Assembly (NCBI GenBank): GCA_023388015.1
Contig: JAEWHB010000052.1
Span: 1 to 8,858 of the forward strand
Origin: Bacteroidota bacterium
GTDB lineage: Bacteria > Bacteroidota > Bacteroidia > Flavobacteriales > Weeksellaceae
Direction of reading: 5' to 3'
DNA: 8,858 bases
Part shown: positions 1 to 5,733 of the stretch, piece by piece
How positions within the stretch are numbered: position 1 is the stretch's first letter
Layout: each line of letters starts with the position of its first letter
Notes under the pieces: model-generated
The model's input: only the letters and a program-made list of their open reading frames with translations
Database searches by the model: none
What the model was told of the DNA's origin: nothing
Made by a program: the position numbers and the translations under genes

Positions 1-656
1 ATTACCTCATAGAACCCTATACAACCTACGAAAACTTTCAAATCATCCTGGAATGCATTGCGGCATTTTTGGGAATTGCCAGTGTTTTCTTTTCCATGAA
101 ACGAAACATTTGGGTATATCCCACCGGCATTGTTTCTACGTTTTTGTATATCTATTTGTATTTTAATTGGGGCTTGTACGGAGAAAGTTTGATTAATTTC
201 TACTATACGATTATGAGCGTTTACGGATGGATTCTTTGGCGAAAAAATACGGAAGAAGACCATGTGCATGTACAAGTTTACTGGGCTTCTCAACAAGATT
301 ATGTAAAAGCAGCCGGATTATTTGTTTTCACTTTTTTATTCATACTGGCGGTTTATTATTATCGTCCGTTGATTGACAGCGGATTTAATTTTTCGCTTGA
401 TCATGAACTAGGTTTCTTTTACACCGCAGTGGATTATATCGATGCTTCCCTGACCGGAATTTTCTTAATCGGTATGTGGATGATGGCCAAACAAAAAGTG
501 GACAACTGGATTTTTTGGATCATTGGTGATTTAGTTATGATTCCCTTATTGTTGTACAAAGGCTATGCGATTTCGTCCATTCAGTATTTGGTGTTCACCA
601 TTTTAGCGGTAAAAGGACTGATTGAATGGAAGAAAAATGCTCTGATTAGCAAATAA
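1..656 (+). CDS. pnuC: PnuC-family nicotinamide mononucleotide/riboside transporter, 5'-truncated by window edge
   Basis: Inner-membrane carrier of the PnuC family, which takes up the NAD precursors nicotinamide riboside or nicotinamide mononucleotide for the salvage pathway. The reading frame is open from the first full codon at position 3 to the TAA at 654-656, giving 217 visible residues. The true start therefore lies just outside the window; an internal TTG at 69 is an artefact of starting inside the frame. Family hallmarks are the early segment reading FFSMKRNIWVYPTGIVSTFLY, the following LYGESLINFYYTIMSVYGWILW stretch and a C-terminal NWIFWIIGDL segment. Hydrophobic stretches fit about seven membrane spans, and the visible length is close to a complete PnuC, so few residues are missing. 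The downstream radC is functionally unrelated and separated by 50 nt. Family assignment is firm; the exact substrate is inferred from the family. Confidence 0.93.
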   Translation, partial: YLIEPYTTYENFQIILECIAAFLGIASVFFSMKRNIWVYPTGIVSTFLYIYLYFNWGLYGESLINFYYTIMSVYGWILWRKNTEEDHVHVQVYWASQQDYVKAAGLFVFTFLFILAVYYYRPLIDSGFNFSLDHELGFFYTAVDYIDASLTGIFLIGMWMMAKQKVDNWIFWIIGDLVMIPLLLYKGYAISSIQYLVFTILAVKGLIEWKKNALISK

Positions 657-677
657 TTTTTTTTAGAAATAATTATC

Positions 678-685
678 TAACTTTA
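678..685 (+). promoter_or_regulatory. Possible -7 promoter box upstream of radC
   Basis: TAACTTTA matches the Bacteroidota -7 consensus TAnnTTTG at all but the last base and lies 21 nt before the radC ATG. No TTG element is visible at the expected 17-23 nt upstream, where the sequence is a run of T. It is a weak call from position and partial match only. Confidence 0.3.
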
Positions 686-706
686 GGCAAGCCAAAACCT
701 AAAAAA

Positions 707-1399
707 ATGACCTACCAACAAAAATCCATTAAAAACTGGGCGGAGGATGACCGTCCGCGTGAAAAACTTTCGCTGAAAGGAGAGCGTGTGCTTTCCGATT
801 CGGAACTTTTAGCCATCATTATGGGAAGTGGCTCCCGAGATGAGTCGGCGGTGGAACTTGCCAAACGAATTCTGAATTCGGTCGATAACAATTGGAACAA
901 TCTTTCACGACTCAGCATCAAAGATTTGTGCAAATTTAAAGGAATTGGTGAAGCCAAAGCCATTAGCATCATTACCGCACTTGAAATTGGGCGACGAAAA
1001 GCCATGCAAGAACTGCCCGAAAAACCTAAAATTTCCCGAAGCCGCGATATTTTTGCCGTTATGCAAAACATCATTGGCGATTTAAACGTGGAAGAATTCT
1101 GGGTTTTGTTCCTAAATCAAGGAAATTTTGTGGTGAAAAAAGAACTTATCGGTCGTGGTGGCATTAGTTACGTGGCGGTAGATGTTCGGATTATCATGAA
1201 AATTGCATTGGAAGAATACGCCACCGGTATCATATTGGCGCACAATCATCCTTCCGGGACGCTCAATCCCAGTCGGGTCGATAATACCTTAACCGAAAAA
1301 GTCAAGACGGCAGCCCGAACGCTGGACATCGAACTGCTCGACCACCTGATTTTAAATCAGAAATCGTACTTTAGCTTCGCCGATGAAGGGAAATTGTGA
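707..1399 (+). CDS. radC: RadC family JAMM/MPN-domain protein
   Basis: Complete 230-residue RadC (UPF0758) protein, the usual length for the family. The N-terminal half carries the helix-hairpin-helix-like region around residues 72-97 (CKFKGIGEAKA followed by LEIGRR). The C-terminal half is a JAB/JAMM domain whose zinc-ligand motif HxHx10D is intact as H179, H181 and D192 within AHNHPSGTLNPSRVD, followed by the typical LLDHLIL segment. The fold belongs to zinc-dependent deubiquitinase-like hydrolases, but the cellular role of bacterial RadC is unsettled: the classical radC repair phenotype of E. coli was traced to recG. The start is the ATG at 707 after an A-rich stretch, with no Shine-Dalgarno sequence, as is normal for this phylum. 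The gene probably has its own promoter, and heptamer repeats begin at its stop codon. Confidence 0.96.
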   Translation: MTYQQKSIKNWAEDDRPREKLSLKGERVLSDSELLAIIMGSGSRDESAVELAKRILNSVDNNWNNLSRLSIKDLCKFKGIGEAKAISIITALEIGRRKAMQELPEKPKISRSRDIFAVMQNIIGDLNVEEFWVLFLNQGNFVVKKELIGRGGISYVAVDVRIIMKIALEEYATGIILAHNHPSGTLNPSRVDNTLTEKVKTAARTLDIELLDHLILNQKSYFSFADEGKL

Positions 1400-1460
1400 G
1401 ATAGAACATAGAGAATAGAACATAGAGAATAGAGCAAAGAATAAAGAGAATAGAGAATAG
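1398..1460 (+). repeat. Heptanucleotide tandem repeat, nine units (consensus agaatag)
   Basis: Nine consecutive 7-mers all end in AG: gagatag, aacatag, agaatag, aacatag, agaatag, agcaaag, aataaag, agaatag, agaatag. The first unit overlaps the radC TGA by two bases. Four units are identical (agaatag) and two are aacatag; the others are degenerate. The array is non-coding and purine-rich on the plus strand. No inverted repeat or T-tract is visible, so it does not look like a terminator. Confidence 0.85.
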
Positions 1461-1481
1461 AAAACTTTCTACTGTCGTGTC

Positions 1482-1530
1482 AAATACAATTAACTTTGAA
1501 CCCTAAACTTTAAACATCAAACTTTTAAAT
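1482..1530 (+). repeat. A/T-rich 7-bp periodic repeat ahead of the polysaccharide gene run
   Basis: A degenerate heptamer array with a cytosine at every seventh base (1487, 1494, 1501, 1508, 1515, 1522) in otherwise A/T-rich DNA. Successive units read attaact, ttgaacc, ctaaact, ttaaaca, tcaaact, tttaaat. The last unit runs into the ATG at 1529. A promoter-like box lies within it at 1491-1498. Positions 1498-1526 match 8817-8845 at 24 of 29 bases. Confidence 0.75.
1491..1498 (+). promoter_or_regulatory. Candidate -7 box of the 1529-6897 gene run
   Basis: TAACTTTG is an exact match to the Bacteroidota -7 consensus TAnnTTTG. It lies 30 nt before the ATG at 1529, which would leave a leader of roughly 24 nt. 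A clear TTG at -33 is missing; the expected area has TTTCT. This is the only good box between radC and the gene at 1529. Confidence 0.5.
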
Positions 1531-2764
1531 GCAGAAAATCCTGATTTATACCGAGAAAATAACCCCACGTGTTCAGTATATTTTTGATTTTGTATTGTGG
1601 GAATTTTCGGGATTTGATTTCGAATTAACGAGCAATGTCCAGTTTTTTGAAGCATCGGATTTGCCTAAAATTAATTATTCAAATGCTCGATTATCCGATG
1701 AAATTCATTTGAAATCCGATGAATTTATGCAGGAATCCGGGATTTTTGGTTCGGTGAAATTTGAAGCATTAAATCCGGTTGGGAAACTGTTTTTTGCGTT
1801 GAGCCGATACGAAGAATATTTACCACAGGAACGAGATTTACACGGTCGGATTTCCGGCAAAGGAAAAGTGTATAAAACGCCCTTTGTGGACAATTGGATT
1901 TTGGAGTTTCAGAAAGAATTGAAATCGAAACATCCGCAACTGGAATTTAAAAAAAGGGAATTTGAACTGGTTTTAACCTGCGATGTCGATCAGGTTTGGA
2001 AATATCGGAACAAAGGTTTCAAGCGAACCTATGGCGCTTTTCTGAAAGATTTCGTAAAGTTTGATTTTCAGGAATTAGCGAAGCGAAGAAAAATCATTTC
2101 GAACCGAGAAGAGGATCCTTTTGATACGTTTGAAGTATTTAAAAAATGGATGGATTCCTTCATTCTTCGGAATGACCATAAAATAAAGATGATTTTTTTC
2201 TGGCTAATGGCCGATTATGGAAAATTCGATAAAAATAATCCGGTTGGGAATTTGGATTTTGCACAGAAAATAAGAGAAGTTTCGCAGTGGGCGGAATCAG
2301 GAATTCATCCTTCCTACACTTCCAATTCGCGGCCTGAAAAACTGAAAATGGAAATCGGAAGATTGGAAAAGGTCCTTGATCAGAAAATCAAGAAATCCAG
2401 ACAACATTATATCATGCTTCGTTTTCCTGAAACTTATCGAAATCTGATTCAGAACGGAATTCAGGAAGATTACTCGATGGCTTATGCCGATGAAACCGGA
2501 TTTCGTGCGGGAACTTGCACGCCTTTTTATTGGTACGATTTACAAGCAGAATCCCGAACTGATTTGAAAATTCATCCTTTTTGTGCGATGGATGTGACGT
2601 TGCGCAACTATATGAAATTATCGGTAGAAGAATCGATTGCGGAGGTTCAGAGCTTAAAATCGGAAATCGAAAAAGTCAACGGAGAAATGGTTGTGCTTTT
2701 TCATAATTCCAATTTCCGCGAGCATTGGGAAGGTTGGGAGAAAGTGATGGAAAGTTTGTTATAA
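1529..2764 (+). CDS. DUF7033-type polysaccharide deacetylase-like protein
   Basis: A 411-residue cytoplasmic protein with no signal peptide, resembling the DUF7033 plus polysaccharide-deacetylase-like family common in Bacteroidota surface-polysaccharide loci. Residues 1-130 look like the N-terminal DUF7033 part, including FFALSRYEEY and TPFVDNW. The C-terminal part is a NodB-like barrel: TCDVD at 150-154 occupies the place of the classical TFDDG, GIHPSYTS at 258-265 the place of HSxxH, then RQHYIMLRFPETY, ADETGFRAGTCTPF at 321-333 and LFHN at 390-393. D152, D154 and H260 are the obvious candidate metal or catalytic residues, but the second histidine of motif 2 is absent, so the chemistry may differ from true NodB enzymes. 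The start is the first ATG after the A/T-rich periodic leader. It heads a run of five co-directional genes. Family call is good; substrate unknown. Confidence 0.8.
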   Translation: MQKILIYTEKITPRVQYIFDFVLWEFSGFDFELTSNVQFFEASDLPKINYSNARLSDEIHLKSDEFMQESGIFGSVKFEALNPVGKLFFALSRYEEYLPQERDLHGRISGKGKVYKTPFVDNWILEFQKELKSKHPQLEFKKREFELVLTCDVDQVWKYRNKGFKRTYGAFLKDFVKFDFQELAKRRKIISNREEDPFDTFEVFKKWMDSFILRNDHKIKMIFFWLMADYGKFDKNNPVGNLDFAQKIREVSQWAESGIHPSYTSNSRPEKLKMEIGRLEKVLDQKIKKSRQHYIMLRFPETYRNLIQNGIQEDYSMAYADETGFRAGTCTPFYWYDLQAESRTDLKIHPFCAMDVTLRNYMKLSVEESIAEVQSLKSEIEKVNGEMVVLFHNSNFREHWEGWEKVMESLL

Positions 2765-2774
2765 TTATTTCTTT

Positions 2775-2807
2775 AGCCCTAACAGGGGTTCAAAACCTGT
2801 TAGGGCT
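2775..2807. repeat. REP-like palindrome, perfect 12-bp stem with 9-nt loop
   Basis: AGCCCTAACAGG at 2775-2786 is the exact reverse complement of CCTGTTAGGGCT at 2796-2807, separated by GGTTCAAAA. It begins 11 nt after the stop codon of the preceding gene. The stem is GC-rich against an A/T-rich background. No T-tract follows on either strand, so a classical intrinsic terminator is not supported. A repetitive extragenic palindrome, which could also stabilise or punctuate the transcript, fits better. Confidence 0.8.
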
Positions 2808-2820
2808 GCTCAGAATTCAT

Positions 2821-2828
2821 TACTTTTG
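2821..2828 (+). promoter_or_regulatory. Candidate -7 box immediately before the GTG start at 2833
   Basis: TACTTTTG matches TAnnTTTG exactly and ends 4 nt before the GTG chosen as start of the next gene. A transcript from this box would begin about at the start codon, hence be leaderless or nearly so. No TTG lies 17-23 nt upstream, where the REP-like stem sits, so the box may be chance in A/T-rich DNA. Confidence 0.4.
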
Positions 2829-2832
2829 TGCC

Positions 2833-3699
2833 GTGCTCAAACTCCAAAAAATAAAACGCAAAGATTTAGATGTAGATAAATATTCGAAAGCCTTAAATGA
2901 TGCTTTGAATTATAGGATTTATGCCGAGCATTGGTATTTGGATATTTTGACCGAGGAAAAATGGGAGTGCTTGGTGTTTGGTGATTATGAGGTAATCATG
3001 CCGATTCCTTTGCAATATAAATTTGGGATTAAATTTGTATTGCAACCGATTTATTGTCAGCAGTTGGGTGTTTTTTACAAAGAAGAAATTTCGGAAGAAC
3101 TTTTCCTTGAATTCGAAAAGAAACTTCATAAATACAGAGTCCGGGCGTATCATTTCAACGAAGAAAATACGGAGAGATTTAGTCCCGAAGGAGAAATAAG
3201 AACCAATTTCGTTTTAGATTTAAACCGGCCTTACGAAGAGATTTACAAAGGGTTTTCTAAATCGACTAAATGGAATCTCAAACAGTTTGTGAAGTCGGGA
3301 GAAATTGTTGAGAGACGCTATGATTCTGATGAATTGATTGACTTCAAAACCCTTAATAGCGCGACGCCTTTTTCTGAAACTTATTTAACTAAGCTATTGA
3401 ATGGTCTGCATTCAAAGGAGGCTTTGGATTGTTTTAATATTGATTCCGAGAAAGAATTGGTTGCATTTGGCGCATTTATAAAATCAGAAAATAGGATTAT
3501 TTATATTAATTCGGCAGCGAATGAGGAAGGAAAGAAAATAGGAGCACCAACGGGAATTTTAAATGAAATCATCAAAACCTATGCAGGTCAAAATCTACTT
3601 TTGGACTTCGAAGGATCAACCATCCCTCAATTGAATTATTTTTTCAAAGGATTTGGCGGAACGCCCAATGATTATACCTATTTTTCAAATTTCAAATAG
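2833..3699 (+). CDS. FemAB/GNAT-fold acyltransferase-like protein
   Basis: Predicted 288-residue cytoplasmic protein with features of the FemAB-like branch of the GNAT fold, which transfers acyl or aminoacyl groups to amino groups of cell-wall or surface sugars and peptides. Supporting segments are KSTKWNLKQFVKSGEIVER at 143-161, which resembles the FemAB basic region, the strand YINSAANEEGKKIGAPTGIL at 224-243, and LLLDFEGSTIPQLNYFFKGFG at 255-275, a pattern typical of this group. I start at GTG 2833 because the frame upstream overlaps the previous gene, runs through the REP-like palindrome and would otherwise begin at a TTG at 2725; the next ATG in frame lies 55 codons into the conserved part. 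The stop TAG abuts the ATG of the next gene, suggesting co-translation. Fold call is moderate to good; acceptor and donor are unknown. Confidence 0.7.
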   Translation: MLKLQKIKRKDLDVDKYSKALNDALNYRIYAEHWYLDILTEEKWECLVFGDYEVIMPIPLQYKFGIKFVLQPIYCQQLGVFYKEEISEELFLEFEKKLHKYRVRAYHFNEENTERFSPEGEIRTNFVLDLNRPYEEIYKGFSKSTKWNLKQFVKSGEIVERRYDSDELIDFKTLNSATPFSETYLTKLLNGLHSKEALDCFNIDSEKELVAFGAFIKSENRIIYINSAANEEGKKIGAPTGILNEIIKTYAGQNLLLDFEGSTIPQLNYFFKGFGGTPNDYTYFSNFK

Positions 3700-4797
3700 A
3701 TGGAATTGAAAATCCAAAAAATATACGTCAACGACTTAGCTGAGTTTTGGAAATCTATTGTGCAATCCGATTATGAACACTTGCCTATTTCACTGAAAAG
3801 AGTCAATTCCTATTTTCATAATCCAAATAAAGTCGAAAATCTCCCTGTTTTGTATTTGGGTTATCTCGACGGGAAACTGATTTCCTATCGAAGCGTTCTT
3901 CAAGATAAATTCAAGAAAACGAATGGTGAACTTGTCAATTTTGCTTGGCTTAGTGGCGTTTGGGTGCATGAGGATTTTCGGAGAAAAGGGTTGGCAAGCA
4001 AGCTTCTGAATGAGGTTTATTCTGATTATAACGGGAAAATTCTCTCAACCAATTTGGGCGCGAACTCACAGAAGTTGATGGAAGGAAATGATAAGTTTGT
4101 TTTATTAAAAGACTTGACAGGAAAGAGATTTTATTACCGGTTTTCTCTTGCGAAAATTTTACCTGCCAAATCCAATTTTTTTAGGAGAACTGAAGCTTTA
4201 TTGAAGCTTACGGATGGAATGGGAAATTTTATTTTGAACTTAAAACCACAAAAAAAAGCCATTCAAAACCATTTTGAAAATGCGGAGTTAAACGATGAAT
4301 TGAAGGGGTTTATAAGCCAACATAATTCGGATTCATTGTTGAAGAGAAATACGGAAGAGCTGAATTGGATTTTGAAATATCCTTGGGTAGTGCAAAGCGA
4401 AAAAGATGAACCATGGGACAAGAAATACCATTTTACAAGTACTTCTAAACAGTTCTATAAAAAACTGAAACTCATCCGAGAAAATCAACAGATAAAAGGT
4501 TTTTTGATGTATTCGGCACGAAATGGCACCTTGAAAGTACACTATTTATTTGCAGATTCTTTGATGGAAATCGAAGCCTTTTCAGCGTATTTATTAGGGG
4601 AAGTTTCCAAAGAAAAAATGGATTGCTTATTAACTACGGATAGCCGATTGATAGAAAAGCTATCGAAAAAAGGAAAGCATATTTATTCCAAAGATTGGAT
4701 GAAAAAATATTTTGCAGGCAAAGAGCTTGTGAAAACTTATCCCGAATTGGCAGAGAAAGCGATATATTTGGGTGACGGTGATTCTGTTTTTGTATGA
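3700..4797 (+). CDS. GNAT family N-acetyltransferase with extended C-terminal domain
   Basis: A 365-residue protein with an N-terminal GNAT domain of about residues 1-150. The acetyl-CoA pyrophosphate loop (motif A) is visible as VWVHEDFRRKGLASKLL at 87-103, with R94, R95, G97 and A99 matching the Q/RxxGxG/A pattern. The C-terminal half has the character of a second, degenerate GNAT-like domain: ELNWILKYPWV, then IKGFLMYSARNGTLKVHYLF, ending in LGDGDSVFV. Such double-domain GNAT proteins occur in Bacteroidota polysaccharide clusters. The ATG directly follows the stop of the upstream gene (0 nt gap), and the TGA overlaps the next ATG by 4 nt (ATGA), so the three genes are probably translationally coupled. 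It most likely acylates an amino group, perhaps an amino sugar, but nothing in the sequence fixes the substrate. Confidence 0.8.
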   Translation: MELKIQKIYVNDLAEFWKSIVQSDYEHLPISLKRVNSYFHNPNKVENLPVLYLGYLDGKLISYRSVLQDKFKKTNGELVNFAWLSGVWVHEDFRRKGLASKLLNEVYSDYNGKILSTNLGANSQKLMEGNDKFVLLKDLTGKRFYYRFSLAKILPAKSNFFRRTEALLKLTDGMGNFILNLKPQKKAIQNHFENAELNDELKGFISQHNSDSLLKRNTEELNWILKYPWVVQSEKDEPWDKKYHFTSTSKQFYKKLKLIRENQQIKGFLMYSARNGTLKVHYLFADSLMEIEAFSAYLLGEVSKEKMDCLLTTDSRLIEKLSKKGKHIYSKDWMKKYFAGKELVKTYPELAEKAIYLGDGDSVFV

Positions 4798-5732
4798 AGA
4801 AATGGGCTTTAAATAAATTAATCCAATGGAGTGGAAAAAAGATAATTTTTCCTTTCTATCACATCGTTTCCGATGAAGATTGTCCGCACGTAAAACACCT
4901 TTATCCGATTAAACGCATTGCTCAATTTGAGGAGGAATTGGATTTTTTGCAAAAACATTTTCTTCCCTTGAGTTTGGAGGCATTGATGGATCACATCAAA
5001 AACGGAACGGAACCTGAAAAACCATCTTTCTTTCTCAGCTTTGATGATGGACTTCGGGAATGCTATACGGTCATTGCTCCGATTTTGAAACGTAGAAAAA
5101 TTCCGGCTGCTTTTTTTCTCAACACTGGATTTGTCGGAAACCAAGCTTTGTTTTATCGCTACAAAGTAAGTTTGATGATTAACGCTATGCGAACTTCGAA
5201 TTTCGAATTTCGAACTTCGCAAAATCATTTATTAAAACTATCTTATTATGATTCTGATAAAATTGATGAGCTCGCCAAAGAATTGAACATTGATTTCCAA
5301 GAGTTTTTAGAAGAAGAAAAACCTTATATGAATTGGGAAGAAATCGAGGAGCTTAAAAATCAGGGATTTTATTTTGGAGGACATTCGGTGGATCATCCTT
5401 TGTATGAGTTGATTTCTCTGGAAAAGCAGATCGAACAAACAAAAGAAAGCGTGGAGGAAGTAATCGACAAACTCAAGCTTGATTATAGAATCTTCGCATT
5501 CCCTTTCACGGATTTTGGCGTAAAGACTGAGTTTTTTGCAAGCATATTTAATTCAAAAATTTGCCGACTTAGCTTTGGTACAGCCGGAATCAAAAGCGAT
5601 GAATGCAAAAGAAACCTGCAAAGAATTTCTATGGAAAGGAATTTGGGAGATCCAGCAACGTATTTTTTTAAAAAATTGCTAACTTACCAATTGAAAGTAG
5701 TTATTGGCAAAGAAATAGTTAGACATATTTGA
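4794..5732 (+). CDS. NodB-domain polysaccharide deacetylase family protein
   Basis: A 312-residue NodB/CE4-family protein, whose relatives remove N- or O-acetyl groups from sugars in a metal-dependent reaction. Motif 1 is SFDDG at 82-86 (D84 and D85). Motif 2 is HSVDHP at 197-202, giving the metal pair H197 and H201. A later strand FAFPFTDFG at 234-242 corresponds to the third motif region. The core metal triad is thus intact. No convincing signal peptide is visible: the N-terminus MKKWALNKLIQWSGKKIIF is only modestly hydrophobic, so a cytoplasmic or membrane-associated site is likely. Residues 133-142 (RTSNFEFRTS) are encoded by a heptamer repeat that appears to be a low-complexity insertion between motifs 1 and 2. 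The gene overlaps the upstream GNAT gene by 4 nt and is followed after 1 nt by the protease gene. Confidence 0.88.
   Translation: MKKWALNKLIQWSGKKIIFPFYHIVSDEDCPHVKHLYPIKRIAQFEEELDFLQKHFLPLSLEALMDHIKNGTEPEKPSFFLSFDDGLRECYTVIAPILKRRKIPAAFFLNTGFVGNQALFYRYKVSLMINAMRTSNFEFRTSQNHLLKLSYYDSDKIDELAKELNIDFQEFLEEEKPYMNWEEIEELKNQGFYFGGHSVDHPLYELISLEKQIEQTKESVEEVIDKLKLDYRIFAFPFTDFGVKTEFFASIFNSKICRLSFGTAGIKSDECKRNLQRISMERNLGDPATYFFKKLLTYQLKVVIGKEIVRHI
5191..5218 (+). repeat. Intragenic heptamer repeat, four GAAnTTC units
   Basis: Four contiguous 7-mers read GAACTTC, GAATTTC, GAATTTC, GAACTTC. Each is a palindrome around its central base. The array is flanked by GC on both sides (5189-5190 and 5219-5220), so GC plus 28 bp equals 30 bp, exactly ten codons. 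It encodes residues 133-142 of the NodB-domain protein and keeps the frame open. Confidence 0.85.
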
Positions 5733-5733
5733 T

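Noticed and set aside
653..676. Weak inverted repeat ATAATT/AATTAT after pnuC as a terminator
   Set aside because: The stem is only six A/T pairs across a T-rich loop, which is expected by chance in such A/T-rich DNA.
712..1074. 120-residue open frame antisense to radC
   Set aside because: Serine/arginine-rich shadow of a well-conserved gene; no independent support.
1398..1530. Repeat-rich intergenic region as a CRISPR array
   Set aside because: Units are 7 bp and contiguous with no unique spacers, and no cas gene is present.
2725..2832. Longer version of the FemAB/GNAT-like gene starting at TTG 2725
   Set aside because: It would overlap the preceding gene by 40 nt and translate through the REP-like palindrome. 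The added residues show no family pattern, and GTG 2833 gives a normal length.
2765..2832. Palindrome read as a rho-independent terminator
   Set aside because: No T-tract follows the stem on either strand; the sequence after it is GCTCAGAATTC on the plus strand.
4818..5228. 136-residue open frame antisense to the NodB-domain gene
   Set aside because: The composition is low-complexity and family-free, while the sense strand carries intact catalytic motifs.
5704..5731. TTG-N17-CATATTTG as a promoter for the metalloprotease
   Set aside because: The -7 box mismatches the first T of TAnnTTTG and overlaps the end of the upstream gene; tight spacing makes operon transcription the simpler reading.
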